64,000 nucleotides of DNA from Gerris lacustris (taxonomy: Eukaryota; Arthropoda; Insecta; Hemiptera; Gerridae), in assembly GCA_951217055.1 (NCBI GenBank), contig OX578279.1, positions 30,530,173 through 30,594,172 of the forward strand. Reading direction: 5' to 3'. Both the position numbers and the translations under genes were made by a program. Shown piece after piece: positions 1 to 14,600 of the stretch; position 1 is the stretch's first letter; each line of letters opens with the position of its first letter. Below the pieces are notes generated by a model. The model was not told the origin of the DNA and did not search any database. It worked only from the letters and a program-made list of their open reading frames with translations.

Positions 1-1030
1 TGTATGGAAAGTTAGTTCGGAAAAAAGTCCGCAAGTTATTTTATTTGTTTTGACGTATCCCATATTTTTACTACGTTTTTATTAGCTTGCTTTCTTGTTT
101 GTTTGTTTGTCCGGTACAAATCTGGCAATCGATTTTTAACTAACTTCCCGAATAGCTAGACATTTGAAACTTTTAGCATAGCTCAGAACACGATGACAAT
201 GCATTATTTTAATACTTTTAGCCATCTTTCAGCAGAATTTAATTGGTTTTCAGCAAATTTTGCTGTACGGTAAGTTAGTTCGGAAAAAATCCGCAATTTA
301 TTTTATTTGTTTTGCCATGTCCAATTTGACGGGTCTCAAATTTGTGATAGATAAACATTGAATGACAGCAAAACAGGAAGGTTTAAGATCAGCTCTCTAG
401 ATGGTTGTCATTTATGTGAAGTAAATAAATTCGGAACTATTTGTTTTTTCACTAACATTATATATTATATAACAATAACAATTATATTATTAACATCACA
501 TACGATTTAACAGAAAATTTAAAAACGTAGTATATAAAAAGTTCTTTTTATCTTGAAATTTTACGATCTTCATTATGGCGAGTTTCAAATTTGTGATTTT
601 TTATTAAGAGGTAAACATTGAATGACAGCTAAAATGAATAAGTAAACAAAGAAATATATTAATTGACGTATGACAATCAGTTGAGTCTATACCTGTGTAC
701 TAGATATCGGTTAATTTTTTCTACATCTGTACTTCTTTACTTGTACTTATTTTACTTCTCTTATCCTCCCCTACACGGGGCCATATCGATGGCCACGGTT
801 TAGATTCGGTGTTGGTGAGATCCGTTGTTCAAAGATTTGTCCTTTTATAGCTTTAAGATCAGCTCTCTAGATGGTTGTCATTTGTGTGAAGTAAATAAAT
901 TCGGAACTATTTATATTTCACTAACATTTTATACAACAATAAAAATTATATTATCAACATTACATATTATGATTCAAAAGAAAATTAAAAATCGTAGTAT
1001 ATAAAAAGTTGTTTTTATCTTGTAATTATT
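1..1030. repeat. Diverged direct duplications
   Basis: About 170 bp at 382-555 recurs at 852-1022 with substitutions and small indels. Separately, about 50 bp at 6-60 recurs at 271-320. The pattern is interspersed tandem duplication. No ORF of note. Confidence 0.7.
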
Positions 1031-2065
1031 TATCAATAAAGAACCGATCAAAGTGAAATTTTAATATTGTTTAATTGATTAAGGGAGAACTACTTTCTTT
1101 TATCGTCGTTATAACTGTAGAAATAGATTATTTTTGTTTATTTTTTATGCACACCGCAAAATTTAAATATAATTCTATACTTCAGACTTAACTTTTACCT
1201 AACATATCTAAAATTTAATTTAGATGTGTTCTTTATAATTATATTGTCTATCTAGAGTTAAGACTTTGATATCTGCTATTAATATGTAATTTACGCTCTT
1301 GTAAGTTCTCCGAACGTGAAAAGAATGTACCAATATTTAAAGTTGTGCAATCATTTTTTAAATCTTGGTTTCTCCGGTGAAATCTACGTCACAAAGTATT
1401 TATTGCCTGACTTTTCGCTTCCACTGCTAGAAGCACCTTTAGGTTCCACGAAGAAGTTGCTGCAATTTGAGTTTCACCTGGACTCTTCCTAACCATCCAA
1501 CCAATTAGGGTATGTTAAATTATGTTGATTTACATTCCAGTCAAGGAGGTTGTACTCGTATTAAATTCATTTTTTTGACATTTTCATGTTTAGGCTATGG
1601 AACATAAGTCAAAAACGTTACGTTACTTTTAGCTTAAAAACTCAGAAAAGTATAACAGGGAGTTAGAAAAGTAAAGGAGGTCTGTAATCCAGTCTCCAGC
1701 TGTAGTGCCTTCCCTTTCCGCGCTTCGTAGGGCCGAATAAAGTCGAAAAGATTTATACGTGTGACAGGGAGTTAGGAAAGTACAGGAGGTTGCTATCAGC
1801 TCTCAGCCCTCTCGGCCTACCTAGTATGAAGGCATATTAACAATTCGTAGAAGGGCCGGCGTCTTTGAATTCAGTCGTTTGTAATCAAGCCGCGGCAGTG
1901 CCGGTGAGGATATAAGAATAAAAATTATCTTCCATCTACTTTTATCAATTACTTGAATAAATTACCGTTTATATTTAATTTTATGTCGGTAGTTTACGCA
2001 GAGCGAAAACATGAAAATGTCTCACTGTCTTGCGGACTCGTATGCAAGAAGTTTGGTCTTTTTTT
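1031..2065. other. AT-rich intergenic DNA with a short repeated motif
   Basis: No coding signal. A motif of about 28 bp (ACAGGGAGTTAGRAAAGTA and a few more bases) occurs at 1654-1681 and 1763-1790. Confidence 0.4.
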
Positions 2066-2067
2066 TT

Positions 2068-2346
2068 TACTAAAACTTTAGCATTATTGATCATGAGAGC
2101 TAAGTTGCTCTAATGTAGCCATCTCCGTTCTCTTGTCCACACAATTTGTATACTAATTCTGTGAGAAGTTTTATGCATATTTAAGCTGCTTGGGTATGAC
2201 ACGGAAAGTTTAAAAAAATCAAAGTTGAGAGTGCTGATGCAATAGTCTCTGTTGTTACTTCTCTTGTCCAAATTGCTGACAAGAGAACAGAGATTCATTA
2301 GAGCAACTTTGCTCTCAAGACTCAAAATCAATAATGCCAAAGTTTG
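2068..2346. repeat. Inverted repeat (foldback/MITE-like)
   Basis: Arms of about 70 bp, 2068-2140 and 2275-2346, are imperfect reverse complements (outer part CTTTAGCATTATTGAT against its complement). No clear target duplication. The reading frame inside it is a by-product of the palindrome. Confidence 0.65.
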
Positions 2347-3732
2347 ATAACAAAACTGAGTTTAATAAGAGTACTACCTCCTTGGCTGGTATGTAGTATG
2401 TAAATCAGCATAATTTAACAATACCCTACCTCCTTGGTTGGATAGTTGGGCAGGGTCTGGTTGGAACTTAATTGCTGCCACCTCCTCGTGGTGAGTTCTA
2501 GGCCATTTCAGTAAAACAAATTGTAAAATGGGCGAAGTGCTGCAAAAATGTAATAAAACCCTTGCGTTTTCGAATAAATGATAAAAAAATGCCTTTTATA
2601 ATTTAAAATACCTATTTTTTAACATATAAAAAAGTAAAAACCCAAATTTGATACACAGACTAATAATTTAGGCCTATTGTGTGATCTTAAAATGTAATAT
2701 ATATGTTTAAAACATGCATTTTTTGTCATCAGGCAACTAAATTAAACTACTTTGATGCTATTAGAAGTAAAAACAATATTACCTGAATATTTTGAGCGTT
2801 AAGTAAAAGTTTGTCTTTTTCCAAACTGTAGCCTTTGAATGAACTAAAGATCCAAATTATAATTATTTCTTTTTAAATAAGTTTCCGTTTCCATTGATTA
2901 CCATAGAAAAAAACTTTTGACCCCTACTATAAAATTTTATTTTTTCGACCCCTTTATAATCCAGAAACTAAGGTACAAAAAACACAGAAAAGAGAGAGAA
3001 AAAAAAAAATCTGGTACTATGAATAATAGTATAGTGTATAGTATTAAGCCCTTTGGCAGGCCTATAAGAAGACCTTAATGGGCAGTTGCGCTTCATATTG
3101 TTTCATGATTGTATTGTATATAATACCTACTAAGACTAAGCATTCTTCTTAACTTAAAGTTAACCATGCTTTTGGTATGTAGTTTTAAATTATATTTTTT
3201 AGAGTAGGGCATGCGTAAAGAGGGGAATCTTTATTGACAATGACGACAACAGACACGTGTGTGATATTAACACAAGATCCAAATATACTGAAATATTACC
3301 CAATAAGTCATTGGAAATACATTATTTCTTCAAAGAATACAAACGTCATTTATTTTTTAACCCTACTGAAAGAAAGTTCACTGGTTGTAGCCTAAGAGAA
3401 CGTTTTAAACTTTAATTAAATTGCATTATACATTTTTGAACAAGGTAGTATTTAGTTCTCACGAAAATAATTATGTGAGTGAGCATGCACGAGTAAAAAA
3501 TGAGCATTATTGTTGAGATTAAAAATTAATAAATAAACTATTATTGAATAGATTACCTATAGAGAGGGCTAGTTGAACGTTAATAATTAATTTTTATTAA
3601 CAGCCTTAATAAATATACCTATTGTCACAAAATAAAAATTGGAATTTATATGCCTTAAACAAATGTTTAAATTTATTTATTTTAACAAATATATAACTTG
3701 TGTAAATAAAATGTAAACATAATTTTCAAATG

Positions 3733-3735
<3 letters not shown>

Positions 3736-3817
<82 letters not shown>

Positions 3818-3818
3818 G
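3736..3818. repeat. Poly-T tract followed by (TTA)n microsatellite
   Basis: About 53 consecutive T (3736-3788) run into ten or so TTA units. It could be the reverse-complemented poly-A end of an old retroposon, but no recognisable body is attached. Confidence 0.8.
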
Positions 3819-4589
3819 TTAGCTTGTTTATATTATGAGTTAGTACATTCATGTTGTTAGACATTTTAGCATTTCACTTATTTGTTTAAAAAGTTATTAC
3901 TTAATTAAAAATCACTATCCACGTAATATTTGTTTAATGTTTTATGTTGTAATAACTATATATTTTATGTATAATTGAGAATATTATATGTATGTATTAG
4001 TTCAGTTTAAATGTAATGTTTAGCTGTATATTTTTATTTTTACCTTCCTGAGCTGACATATAGGTTTTCCGAACCTGTATCGTGGCTTAACTTGTAACAT
4101 GTTGCAAAATGCATATCATTTTTACGAGTTTTTATTTAAATACAAAATCATTTTAAAAATGGAAGATAATGCGCAGTTTGCAGTAAAGAAATTTCATGAA
4201 ACACTTGCAAGAAAAATAAAATTGAAAATAAATTGATAGATGAATTCACTGATATAATTAATATGCGTTTAAAACTATTTGTCCTTGTTTTTTTTTTTTT
4301 ATTTGCACACCCGATCACCTTACTCTCAACCTCGTGGTTGAGGTATCACAAGCAAAGATCAAGTTCAATATTTGTTTTTAAAAAAGGATAATTGGTTTTA
4401 GTTAAAATTTAACATAATTTTTTAGTGGTTGATAGTGCATTTTGGTTTTTAGCTCTATGCTAGTTGTAGGGTTTTGGACTGGATCCATATCAGTGTCGAT
4501 TTGCACTTGATGTCCCACATTTATGACCTACAAGAGGAGTAATTTGTCGAAGGTGAAGGTTACTTATGGTAAAGGTTTTCCGAACCTGT

Positions 4590-4805
4590 ATCATTGGTGG
4601 TGATGGAGGCGAGTGAAGCGGACTCCATGCGATGCTGAGGGCCGGAGCCGGTGACTACTGGGGGGACGGTTCCCCCTAAGGGGGGCTCCTAGCTCGGCAA
4701 GCCCCACCAGACCCCCTCGTCCACTATTTATACACCTCTCGGCCCCGTGGTGGCAGATTCCCTGGCCTCTTAGTCTGCCCTCAACGGCTAAACAACATCT
4801 AGCCA
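4590..4805. other. GC-rich island of unknown origin
   Basis: About 215 bp of markedly higher GC than the flanks, with runs such as GGGGGGACGG and CCCCCTAAGG. A frame open on the minus strand codes a low-information Arg/Gly/His-rich peptide that I do not recognise. Probably a retroposon fragment. The 13-bp string CCGAACCTGTATC occurs just upstream (4580) and again near 4070. Confidence 0.35.
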
Positions 4806-7800
4806 CGGAAAAAATAAAGAACTTCTATTCACTTCTTACATCAAGTTATTGCATTTTATGCAAAGCTCAAAATAGAAGCTAAAAGATAATCCATCCACCT
4901 CAGGAATTCCAATATGATTGTGGGGATAACAAGGCCTTAAAGTTTAAAAAAAAATCATCTGAGACAACACATATTTCTGGATGACAACTGCATACAAGAA
5001 TACAATGAGGAACGCCGTAGCTTTTATATTCCTTAATTACAAGATCTATAAATATAAAATACTAAAGTGTATCTGTCACTGATTCATTCATAGGGTCCAC
5101 CTTTCATCTTTCAAACTTTCAGTTATCATGCAGAATTGAAATATGAAATTTATGTTAGGTTTTGTTTTCTTATATCTCATACTTCAACTATATTCTTTAG
5201 ACATTAAACCAAACACACTAATAATAATATTTTAAGTCCTTAAAACTGTTTCTTTGACCTACAATTCAAATATGGACTGTAAGTTGTTTATTGTTTAGTG
5301 AAGGGTTTTTTTTTTGTTATATTTATGATTTCTAATTATTTAACTTCTTTTGCTTTTGAAGGTTCATTTGATTCCCTTATTTTGATGTTTCAGGTAGAAA
5401 CAAGCATATCTTTGCATTACATGTGGTAAGGAATCTTCGAGACCCATGTTCAACGACAGATTTCGATGTGGACACAACTACTCATTCCACTGAGGAAGTG
5501 CCTCACAATCAGCCAGGTATTCTCAAATGAAAGTAAGAAGGTACGTTTCTATATTTTTATAACTTTTATTTTAATTACACAGGCTGAAGATGCAATTCCT
5601 TTATAATATTATAATAATATTATTATAATGATATTATTATAATACATTTTAGCACAAGGTTGTTTTTTACTACATTTGATTATTAAACTTAAAAACAAAG
5701 TTTTTACTCTAAACCCTTTAAATAATATTATAAATATAATAATAATCATCACTAACCTAAAATTTGATAGAATGTATTTATATCGGTGCAGACTCTATGT
5801 GCTAAATTTCAGCTTGATTGGACGACTGGAAGTGAGTTACATAATTAGCTTCCAAAGATTTTGACGACAGCCTAACTAATATAAAGGATTTAAAAAAAAG
5901 TACAATTACCCAACAAATTAACGTTAAATATTTTCCACAACTAAAACACTAAAATCATTAAAATATTAACAATGAACACTAACATAAGTAGTTCGATTCT
6001 AGAAGTAAAAAGATATTTGTTATGCCGATGCGCTGATGCCTGCAAACTGATACACATAGAATCAACGGACCGGAGTATGAATTTAATAAATAGTCCAATT
6101 TATATTTATAAATATTTCAGCTTAAATTTTCTATGATCGATTTATTGAATCGATGCTTATTCTATAGAGTAGGTAGTAGGTTTCCGTTGCCAGATTCTTA
6201 CAAATCAACATCTTCCCGAGGAGACAGCTTCAGAGATTTTGTGAATCCCAACGTTTCGAACCCATTACATCTAGGGAGTTGCTCACGATGAGAGTCAGTT
6301 GCAAATTACTCTTATTTTTTTTAAATATAAGTTTAAAATTATTCCCTTTCTATATTATTAAAAAAGTTTTGTGAACAAAGTAGCCCAGTGAAAATGGTAT
6401 GTACTAAACTGAGTTAATCAAGGTTAGGGATATCTCGAGACCTCCTCGAGAAAAGGAGGGAACTTGAGAGTGCTATTATAGTTATATACCTTCAGAAAAG
6501 GGAAGAAAGACTGTATAGACTTGTCTATGCCTGACTGCATAGACACGCATGCGCAACTTCACTGTAGTTATAGTCAGAATGTCTGTGTTTGTGTTTATAT
6601 CTCAAATCAAAGTCGACAACGAAACAGAGTGACGCCATTATTATTTTCGTCTTCGCAATGAAGTGACATTTATTGGACTTCTCGTCTTTAAATGATATAT
6701 TTTATTATATTTCGATTTCGACTGTAATATTGTTAAAATTCGTTTTTATAAATACATACTTTATCAATTGCTTCTATTTTTATTTTATTAATACTAATCA
6801 AATTCGTTATATAACTTATACGTTATAAGTATTTTAATTATTTTTACAAAATTTGAAGAAAGAAAACTAAATTACGAAATGAGTTTAGCTCTCTATTGTT
6901 ATTTAATCATTTATCACTAAACAAAATCTTCGATATCGTTCGATATTCGGCCATAAACAGCGCTGGCACCACTGAAGATTCGCACTGTGATGTAAATCAA
7001 CTTCAAATCAAATTTGATAAATATTAAATATCCTTGTTTGACATTCGTAAATTTGGATTCATCTTAAAAAAAGTTACAGCATCGACCTTGTGGTTACTCG
7101 CATGTGAGCATTTTGTTTACAAGGACCCGCTTTGATTAAGGATGCTAAAAGGTCCTAATATATAAAAAAGCATTGAAGGTGAACTAAAGTTATTGCTAAA
7201 GGAGCTTCAGCTACAATACGTTTGATATATGCAATATGCGCTCCCCTTCTCTAGTGACCCATGCTCCGGTAGGACTTTTTTCGTTTAGAAGGAACACAAT
7301 AATGTACTTATGATTCTTCGAAATAAATAAGGTCCTATAAGAACATAGGTACCAAAGTTCCGAATAGAAAGAGGGAGGCAACACACCGCCTTTTCTAATC
7401 CCAATGATTGTGATAGCATATAGCATATGTATGAGAATTTGTGGAAAGGTAGAAATACTGGTTTATAAATAGTCTGGATAAACTAGGGTCATAATATCCT
7501 TTCACCCCTTACTAGAAGTTTGGCTCCCTTTTGTAATATAGCCTTCCTCACAAAAGGAAGGGCAAGATTCGTTATGAGCAGACAGGCCTCTAAAGATATT
7601 TGTAACTACATCCATTGCATCATCTAACATTACCGGGCAGATATATGTACTTATTGTCATATTTTTTTATTAGTATTACGATTTTCTTGCTTCCATTATC
7701 TTTCTTTCTTTTATAAATATAATAATAATCATAATTTCCCTAAAATTTGATAGAATGTTTTTATATTGGAGAGGAGTTTTTATTTAATGAGAGTTCTCAC

Positions 7801-8452
7801 TAGCTAAAACGTTCTAAATTCACACCTACTTTATTAAATAAATAGATGAATAATAATTAATAACATTATAGATTGGTATTTTTGTAAAAATAAATTTTAA
7901 TTATATGGTCTACATACTTTCCCTATTTTTCTGCCATTAAAGTTTATACTTGTGTTCCCTTGTCTTTGCTTTGCTAATTCTGTGCTGTTAATTAGTCTGT
8001 TGTATTTTTTACTCCATATAACAAAGCTATCTTAATTTTTATTTCTATAGCTATAGCTATTTAATTTTAATTCAGTTCCAGATTTTATACAGACACGTAG
8101 ATTATAGCTGTAGTGAGCTTGTTAATTAGTATTCAGTTTGTAATCCGATTTGAAATTCGAATTCAGCGGGTTTAACAGCAGATGTTTCTATTGTGTGCTG
8201 CTGTCTGTCGGTCGTTTATCGAATCTCAACTTCGATCCGAAACCTTGTTTCCTCTTCCATAATCTGTTTAACTCTTCCCTAATATAGTAATTTCATTTAA
8301 CATTTTTCACGAATTTCATAATTCCGTTCGATTTGTACATAGTGTTATCTCTTGCGCGTTCGGATCCCGTTTCGAAATTGATGGGTATCCGCGGGAATCA
8401 GTAGACTCACGAGGGCGTGTCGAAGACAGCCGAGTGAAGAAGCCGAAGCCGA
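4806..8452. other. AT-rich intergenic region upstream of DEAF1
   Basis: No supported gene. 8100-8452 probably includes the DEAF1 5' UTR and promoter. An arthropod initiator-like TCAGTTT lies at 8133-8139, which is weak evidence. GC content rises close to the DEAF1 start. Confidence 0.3.
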
Positions 8453-8698
8453 ATGGAAGGACAGCCGAACAGTTCCGTGATAATGCCGGACATATCCGAC
8501 GAGTTGGCGATCAAATCCGAAAGCGCAGACAGTCACAAAGTATCCTCGGTGGCGGCGGATTCTTTACAAACATCTACGGTAACAGTGTCTGGTGTGGAAA
8601 CAGTGTCGGTTTCTTCTGCCGTCCCCGTTGCTTCTCTCATAAATGTATCTTCCTCCGGCGAGACTACTTTCAACGTTATCACATCGGAGCAGTTGCAG
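8453..8698 (+). CDS. Deaf1: DEAF1 exon 1 (start codon, N-terminal acidic/Ser-rich region)
   Basis: Encodes residues 1-82, beginning MEGQPNSSV, and ends in phase 0 before a GTATGT donor. The region is rich in Ser, Thr and Val and has no recognisable fold. An overlapping ORF in another frame covers the same bases but reads through the donor, so I treat it as a shadow. Confidence 0.9.
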
Positions 8699-11600
8699 GT
8701 ATGTCTTATTTACTCATCTTGTTTTCTCGCTATTATTATGTACATGAAATTCCTCGACTTATTCTTTTATATATGGCTATTAAGGTGTCCTCAACCTAGT
8801 TAATGCCTTACACGAAGTTCTAACCTATTATAAATTATCACATCTGCTTGTTTTTAACTCCTCTTTGACCATTAGGCTTATCAGTAACCCATTTGTTTTT
8901 ATGTTTAAATAGTTATCGTCTAGCGGTGCCCTTAGGCCTCTGTTATGCGTTGATAACAGCTGCATCTGTGATAACCAGGATGACGGCAAAGATAGCGACT
9001 CGTCCAGAAATTCACAATGGCTAAGAAGCGACGAAGTAAGTTAGATATTTCTATTCATTGTACAAATCTGTATCAGTGTAATCGCTCCCCCTTAGAACAA
9101 AAAATGTGCATTTACTAAATGGCCGTAGTGTCGATTATGGGCAAGAGTGATAATTTGACCTACAATAATATGACTCTTTGATAGATAATTTAAACAAATA
9201 AAAAATACATATCAACATTGTTTATAGTCTCTAACCTGTTCAAATGAAACCTTTCGTTGAAAGGTCTGTTTCAAGAAATATCTATTGTAATGATCTTAAT
9301 TTCTCCCAGGCTTGATCCTCTGTTTTTGTATAAACATTTCTTTGGCAGAAAAGGAGTTCTTGGTATTGAAGCAAGTTCATTCTTAAATATGTTGCCAAAG
9401 ATTGCAAATGTTGATTGTTGTTGCCTTCTCAATTCTGAGGGTGACTCAATTGCTGTAAGAATATTACATACTTTAGCTCATCTAATTGAACGATGTCTAG
9501 ATTTAAGTTGGTGTTAAAACTGAAGAACAAGAGCTTGTTTAGGGAGGGGCTTATTCTCATGCCATTATACTTTGTAAATCTGACTGCTCAGATTGGCCAA
9601 CCTATGTGAGGGAAAAAATAAAACCTCTAGGCGGTTATCTTAAGGTTATACAGTGATATTTTTGTTTGCCTAGTTGGCCCGACCTACTACCCGCCAAAAT
9701 CTCGAGCTCTCATGGGCTCCCCTCCCGTTTTTTTATTTTCAGAATAACAAAGTTAAGTTTAACCTTCCAGTGCTCGCGTGGGCGGCATTTACACCGCCTT
9801 TTTGAAATCATTGCTATCTTATCATAATGTGTGAATCTTCAGTTTACCAAACCTTTAAGTATTCCTTAGTTGGTTATTTTGACACAAGATTTCGGTATTA
9901 TGTTTTACCTCAGAGGTACATGGCTTTATCTAGGCAGTGTCAAAGAAGACGTAATCAAGGTCAGATAATTTTTCGGTGTTTATTATACGCTACATTATTA
10001 TTTTTTAAATTTCATTTTTAATTGTTTAACGCATAATTATTTTATTTTTGATTATAATAAATAAGAAATCGTTGAAATTTATAATTCATATAAATAATAA
10101 AAATAAATTTTAAAAATAATTAATGTCAAAAATGTCGTGTTTATTTTTTAATAATTATATCTTAATGTTTTAATTAAGTTTTGATTAATTTACCCCTTAA
10201 TAGCAATGCAGAAGACTGTAACAATATTAAAAAAACTGATGGCGGTGTAAATGCCGCCACGCGAGTGTTCTTGTATGTACAAAAGGCGCGAGCGCTCGAA
10301 GGTTAATGGCATGACTATAGAAAAGTGCCTTACTTAAATGTACTGTTTTGACAAAGGGGTATAATCTCTCAAATGTATTAATCATTACAAGTGATTCTCT
10401 ATATCACCTTCTTCAGATTAGCAAAGTTTTCAATCAATATTTAGTTGAAGGATTGCAAAAGTAATTTTATATGATATTACATGTCACTCTGTGGCTAAAC
10501 ATGTTCGGTACAGGTGACACCGTTATCTACTTCATGAGTAGATAACCTTAAGACGTGAGGAGATGAAAATTATGCATGTTGATTCTATATAGATATAAAG
10601 TTTTTGAAAGTTCTGCAAGCTTCTTGTATCTGTTAAATACTTTTCCGTGCTTCAGTTGTGATCCAAATATTACTTTGTTAAATCTCACTATCTGAGTTGC
10701 CAATATTAACTCATTCATAAACACAACCTTCTTTCATTTGCGTCTATCTAAGACTCCCATTCTCTACCCACCAATTTCTACTTAGCTAAGATCTTCTTCT
10801 ATTCTGTCCAACCATCTTAATCTTGGTTAACCTTTTCTAAGACCACTAACCACTTCTGTTTGGCTTCTCTACTTGGTGGCATTCCAACTGGAGATCCTAG
10901 CCAAGAGTCTTGAACATATAAAGTTTAAACTCTATAATTTTATTGATATTTTAATTATAAAATATAACAACATAATAATTATAAATTATAATCTTCGGGA
11001 CAATAGGCTTAGTCCTGCCAAAAGGCTTACACAAATTTAAATTTAATAAATGTCATGGTGTTGCCAGGTCACTCCTTCAGCTGTTTAACAAATAATTAAC
11101 AAAATAACATAATTAATTAAAATATAAAGGGTTATTTTTATATTATATGCTTTTACAAAAAAATTATTTTATAAATTTCAGAATGGACATATTAAGTCTG
11201 CTCATATTGTACTTGAAGAAGAGTTACCATTACCCAACCAAACTTCATGGCTTGAAGCTGCAAGTTTACCAGTATTACCTGTTAGATGTAAGGTAAGATC
11301 ACTTGACTATTTGTCTATTAGGAGGGCATTAATTCTAACATCTGTAACAGTGTGGAAACATCATTGGATTATTTGCAGTTGTAAGGTTATTTTAAAATTG
11401 CATTCTTTTAATGTTATTTTCTTTAATTTTTTTTTTTTTTTTTAATGTGGTTTATTAAAATTGAACCCTTTATGTTCATATCGATCTAGTTTTGGGTCGT
11501 TATGGCTTATCTGAAATCACATGTGTACAAATAAAAAACTGGAAAATATTATATGTATATAATAAAAGTTGTTAAAATAAAATTTATATGGTTTAGTGGT

Positions 11601-14600
11601 TTATTGACTATTCAACTCAAATAACAAACAAGTTGTTCATACCTATAGAGTTTTAAGTAACTTATCAAATCTTTAATGGTCCTCTTAGTGACAGTTTCTA
11701 TAATCAAAGAATAACCAGACTACAGCTATAGGTGATAAAAAATTAAGTTTTTTTAAATGATTCTTTGGAAAGGGTATCAGTGTGTGCTTTGACAGAGGCT
11801 TAAACTATTAGAGAATAAGATACAATTGTTTGATGTTATTGCAAGTTGTTGGAAGTGCTGTTAACATATTTTAATCTGTGGTACCCTTTTAGAAGACCCA
11901 GTGTTAACATATTTTCAGTAATGCTTTAAACCTTTATAAAATCTCATCTACATTTTTTAAACTTTCAATTGGATCAATAAGTAAATAAGCTTTTTATGCT
12001 GGTGATAATAATATTTTTTGTTTTATCTATTTTGTAGAATACAAGTGCTCAGTTACATAAAGCAAGATTTGGTTCCGGAGGTAGAGGACGATGCATTAAA
12101 TTGGGATCTCGATGGTACACACCTAGCGAATTTGAAGCTGTTTGCGGCAGAGCTTCTAGTAAAGACTGGAAACGTAGTATTAGGTAATTTTAAACTTTTA
12201 TCTGTTCAGCAACAGATTTGTTTTAAAAATAATATTTCAATTAGTGTGGCACTTAAGTTCCTCAAGTCCTATTATTGGACAAATAGTCACATGAGTATAA
12301 AATTATGTGATCACACTTTGAATTGAAAGTGTGGTTATTTAGACCTGTTTCAGCAGGGTGACATTTATTTTTTATTCAACATTAAATGTGTGTAAAAAGG
12401 TTAAAATTAATATGGAACCACCATCACTTCGAGATATTTCCATAAGAGGGAGTGAAATAACTAAATGAATTTATTTTTATATTTACAGATTTGGTGGAAG
12501 AAGTTTGAACTCGTTAATTGATGAAGGTATACTTATGCCTCATGCCACAAGTTGCACTTGTGCTGCGTGTTGTGATGATGAGAGAGCTGTGAGTGGATTC
12601 AAGAACTACTCAGTATAAAATTCATATTACTTCTACTATTAGCTATTAAAACCATTCTGAGGTCTTTTTGGAAGAAGAATATGATGTACTAACTGAAGAA
12701 TAGAGCCAACTGTTTCAATATGGCAACCTCTTTTCAGATTGAATTAAAACTTTCACTGTTTATTGTGGTTTCACAGGTTGTTTAAATTTAACATTTTTGA
12801 ACACCTACACTGATTTGATTTGATAGATTTTTTATTCTTAATTGACGAACTTATCATATGTTAGATATTTTGACAAATGGTAATCCAGTTACTTCATGAA
12901 TCGATCAGTCAATGTAGGACTTGACATACCGTTCTTGGAATTGAACTTTTAATCTTAGTGTCAGAAATGAGTGCAGGAATGGAGGCTATCTTAAAGAAAC
13001 AGTCTGTCCATATAAAATTATACTTGCTTTATTTAATTTTACATGGAAAGACAGCTTCTTTGAATCCTTTTACAACTTTAGTACAATTTGAGTGGGATGC
13101 AAGGTCAATTCCTAGGCAACCCAAAATTTCTGAAAAAAACTCGGATCCTACGTGAAAGCCAAGATAATTAAGGCTAAGCTGGTACCTTCCTTCTAATTCC
13201 TCCTTCTTCCAAGATACTAATGATTTAGGATGAATTATTTGATTCATATTTCTTACAATATCTCTTCATATTTCTTACAATATCTCTTCACATTCTTACA
13301 ATATCTTCTCCCACATTAAAGACTCAGTTAAAATAGCTTCATTTTTTTCATGCTTTCCTGGGGATTCTGTATTTATTGATTTTTGTTTAGATGGGACCAG
13401 TTCGACTATTTACTCCATACAAAAGGAAAAAAAGAAAGGAAAATGGGGATGATAATGGATTAGAACCTTCTAGAAAACTCAGACGAGATGGCAAAGACTG
13501 TGATTCAAATGATGAAGAAAGTTGTAATTCTGATAATGGTAATGAATTTTATATTAATTTGCAATTCTAAGTAAACTAGAAAGGACAACATACCCGATTA
13601 TTTTATTAGTTGATTTTCAAACTATGATATAATATGTAATAAACAATTTGATCTGGGCATTTTGTTTATTATCTGTTGTTGTACATCCAATGGTTTGTCT
13701 TTAGAAGGAAGGTTGTTATTTGTTTCTATCTATAAATAAATCAGTTATTGTCAAATTGATTGTAAATTGTATGGTAACTACTTTAAACACTAATCCTACC
13801 TATGTGTCAAGTAGGTTCCTTAATCTCTACTGTCCAAATAACATTCCCTAGTTCAGACCTTTTTTATTTTTCTTTGGTATTAATATTGCTTGGTTATCTT
13901 TTTTCAGGCGATGTTGAAATAAATCAAGTTAAGGTAGCTTTACAGCAAGGCAATGTCGGTACAATGACTGTAAATGATGTTAGTCAACACAGTCAGGTTA
14001 CATTCATTCAGGAAGATAATGTTGGACATCGATCTAATATCTCACTAAATAATTCATTTGTGAGGCTTGATAGAGTAAGTGAATTTTTGTCATTTTTTAC
14101 TGCTGACATTTTTTCTTATTATTAAGATGCATTTATTATAAAAATTTTCATTTATTTAATCAATTATGCAAAACAAGTGCTATTGAAGAGTGAATTTAAA
14201 TTACTTCTAATTCGAGAAAATCTCTATTTAGTACTTGATAAGAGCCGTGCTCAGAATATCTATAATCATGTTAAAAATTTAAATAATTGTTAATGTAATA
14301 TTTACTCTTCAATAATTTACCTTATTTATCTTATATTTACTTAAGGGGACCTGGGAAATAAATATACCAAATGTATCAAATTCTGAGGGTTCCCGCTGTC
14401 GCATTAATAATCATGAAGAGGTAATTATTTTTTTATTCATCCAGTTTCATTTTTTTTTTTCGTGTCTTTGATTTAAAGTAAATTCATTCATTATTAGATC
14501 AAAGTATATATTTAATTGTAACATTAATTTTATTCGTATACCCAAATATATTGACTATATAGAAAATAAAATAGTTTCTGTACAAATTATTTTATTCCTT

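Noticed and set aside
4591..4806. Minus-strand protein in the GC-rich island
   Set aside because: Arg/Gly/His-rich frame typical of chance reading in GC-rich DNA; no family seen.
5391..5516. Exon-like frame after TGTTTCAG reading RNKHIFALHVVRNLRDPC and on
   Set aside because: Open for about 40 codons with a possible donor, but no homology that I recognise, no partner exon and the first bases after the acceptor are ambiguous. Not enough to call a gene.
8345..8799. Alternative frames over DEAF1 exon 1 (minus 8345-8536, plus 8434-8799)
   Set aside because: They overlap the DEAF1 exon in other frames; only the frame from 8453 splices into the SAND exons.
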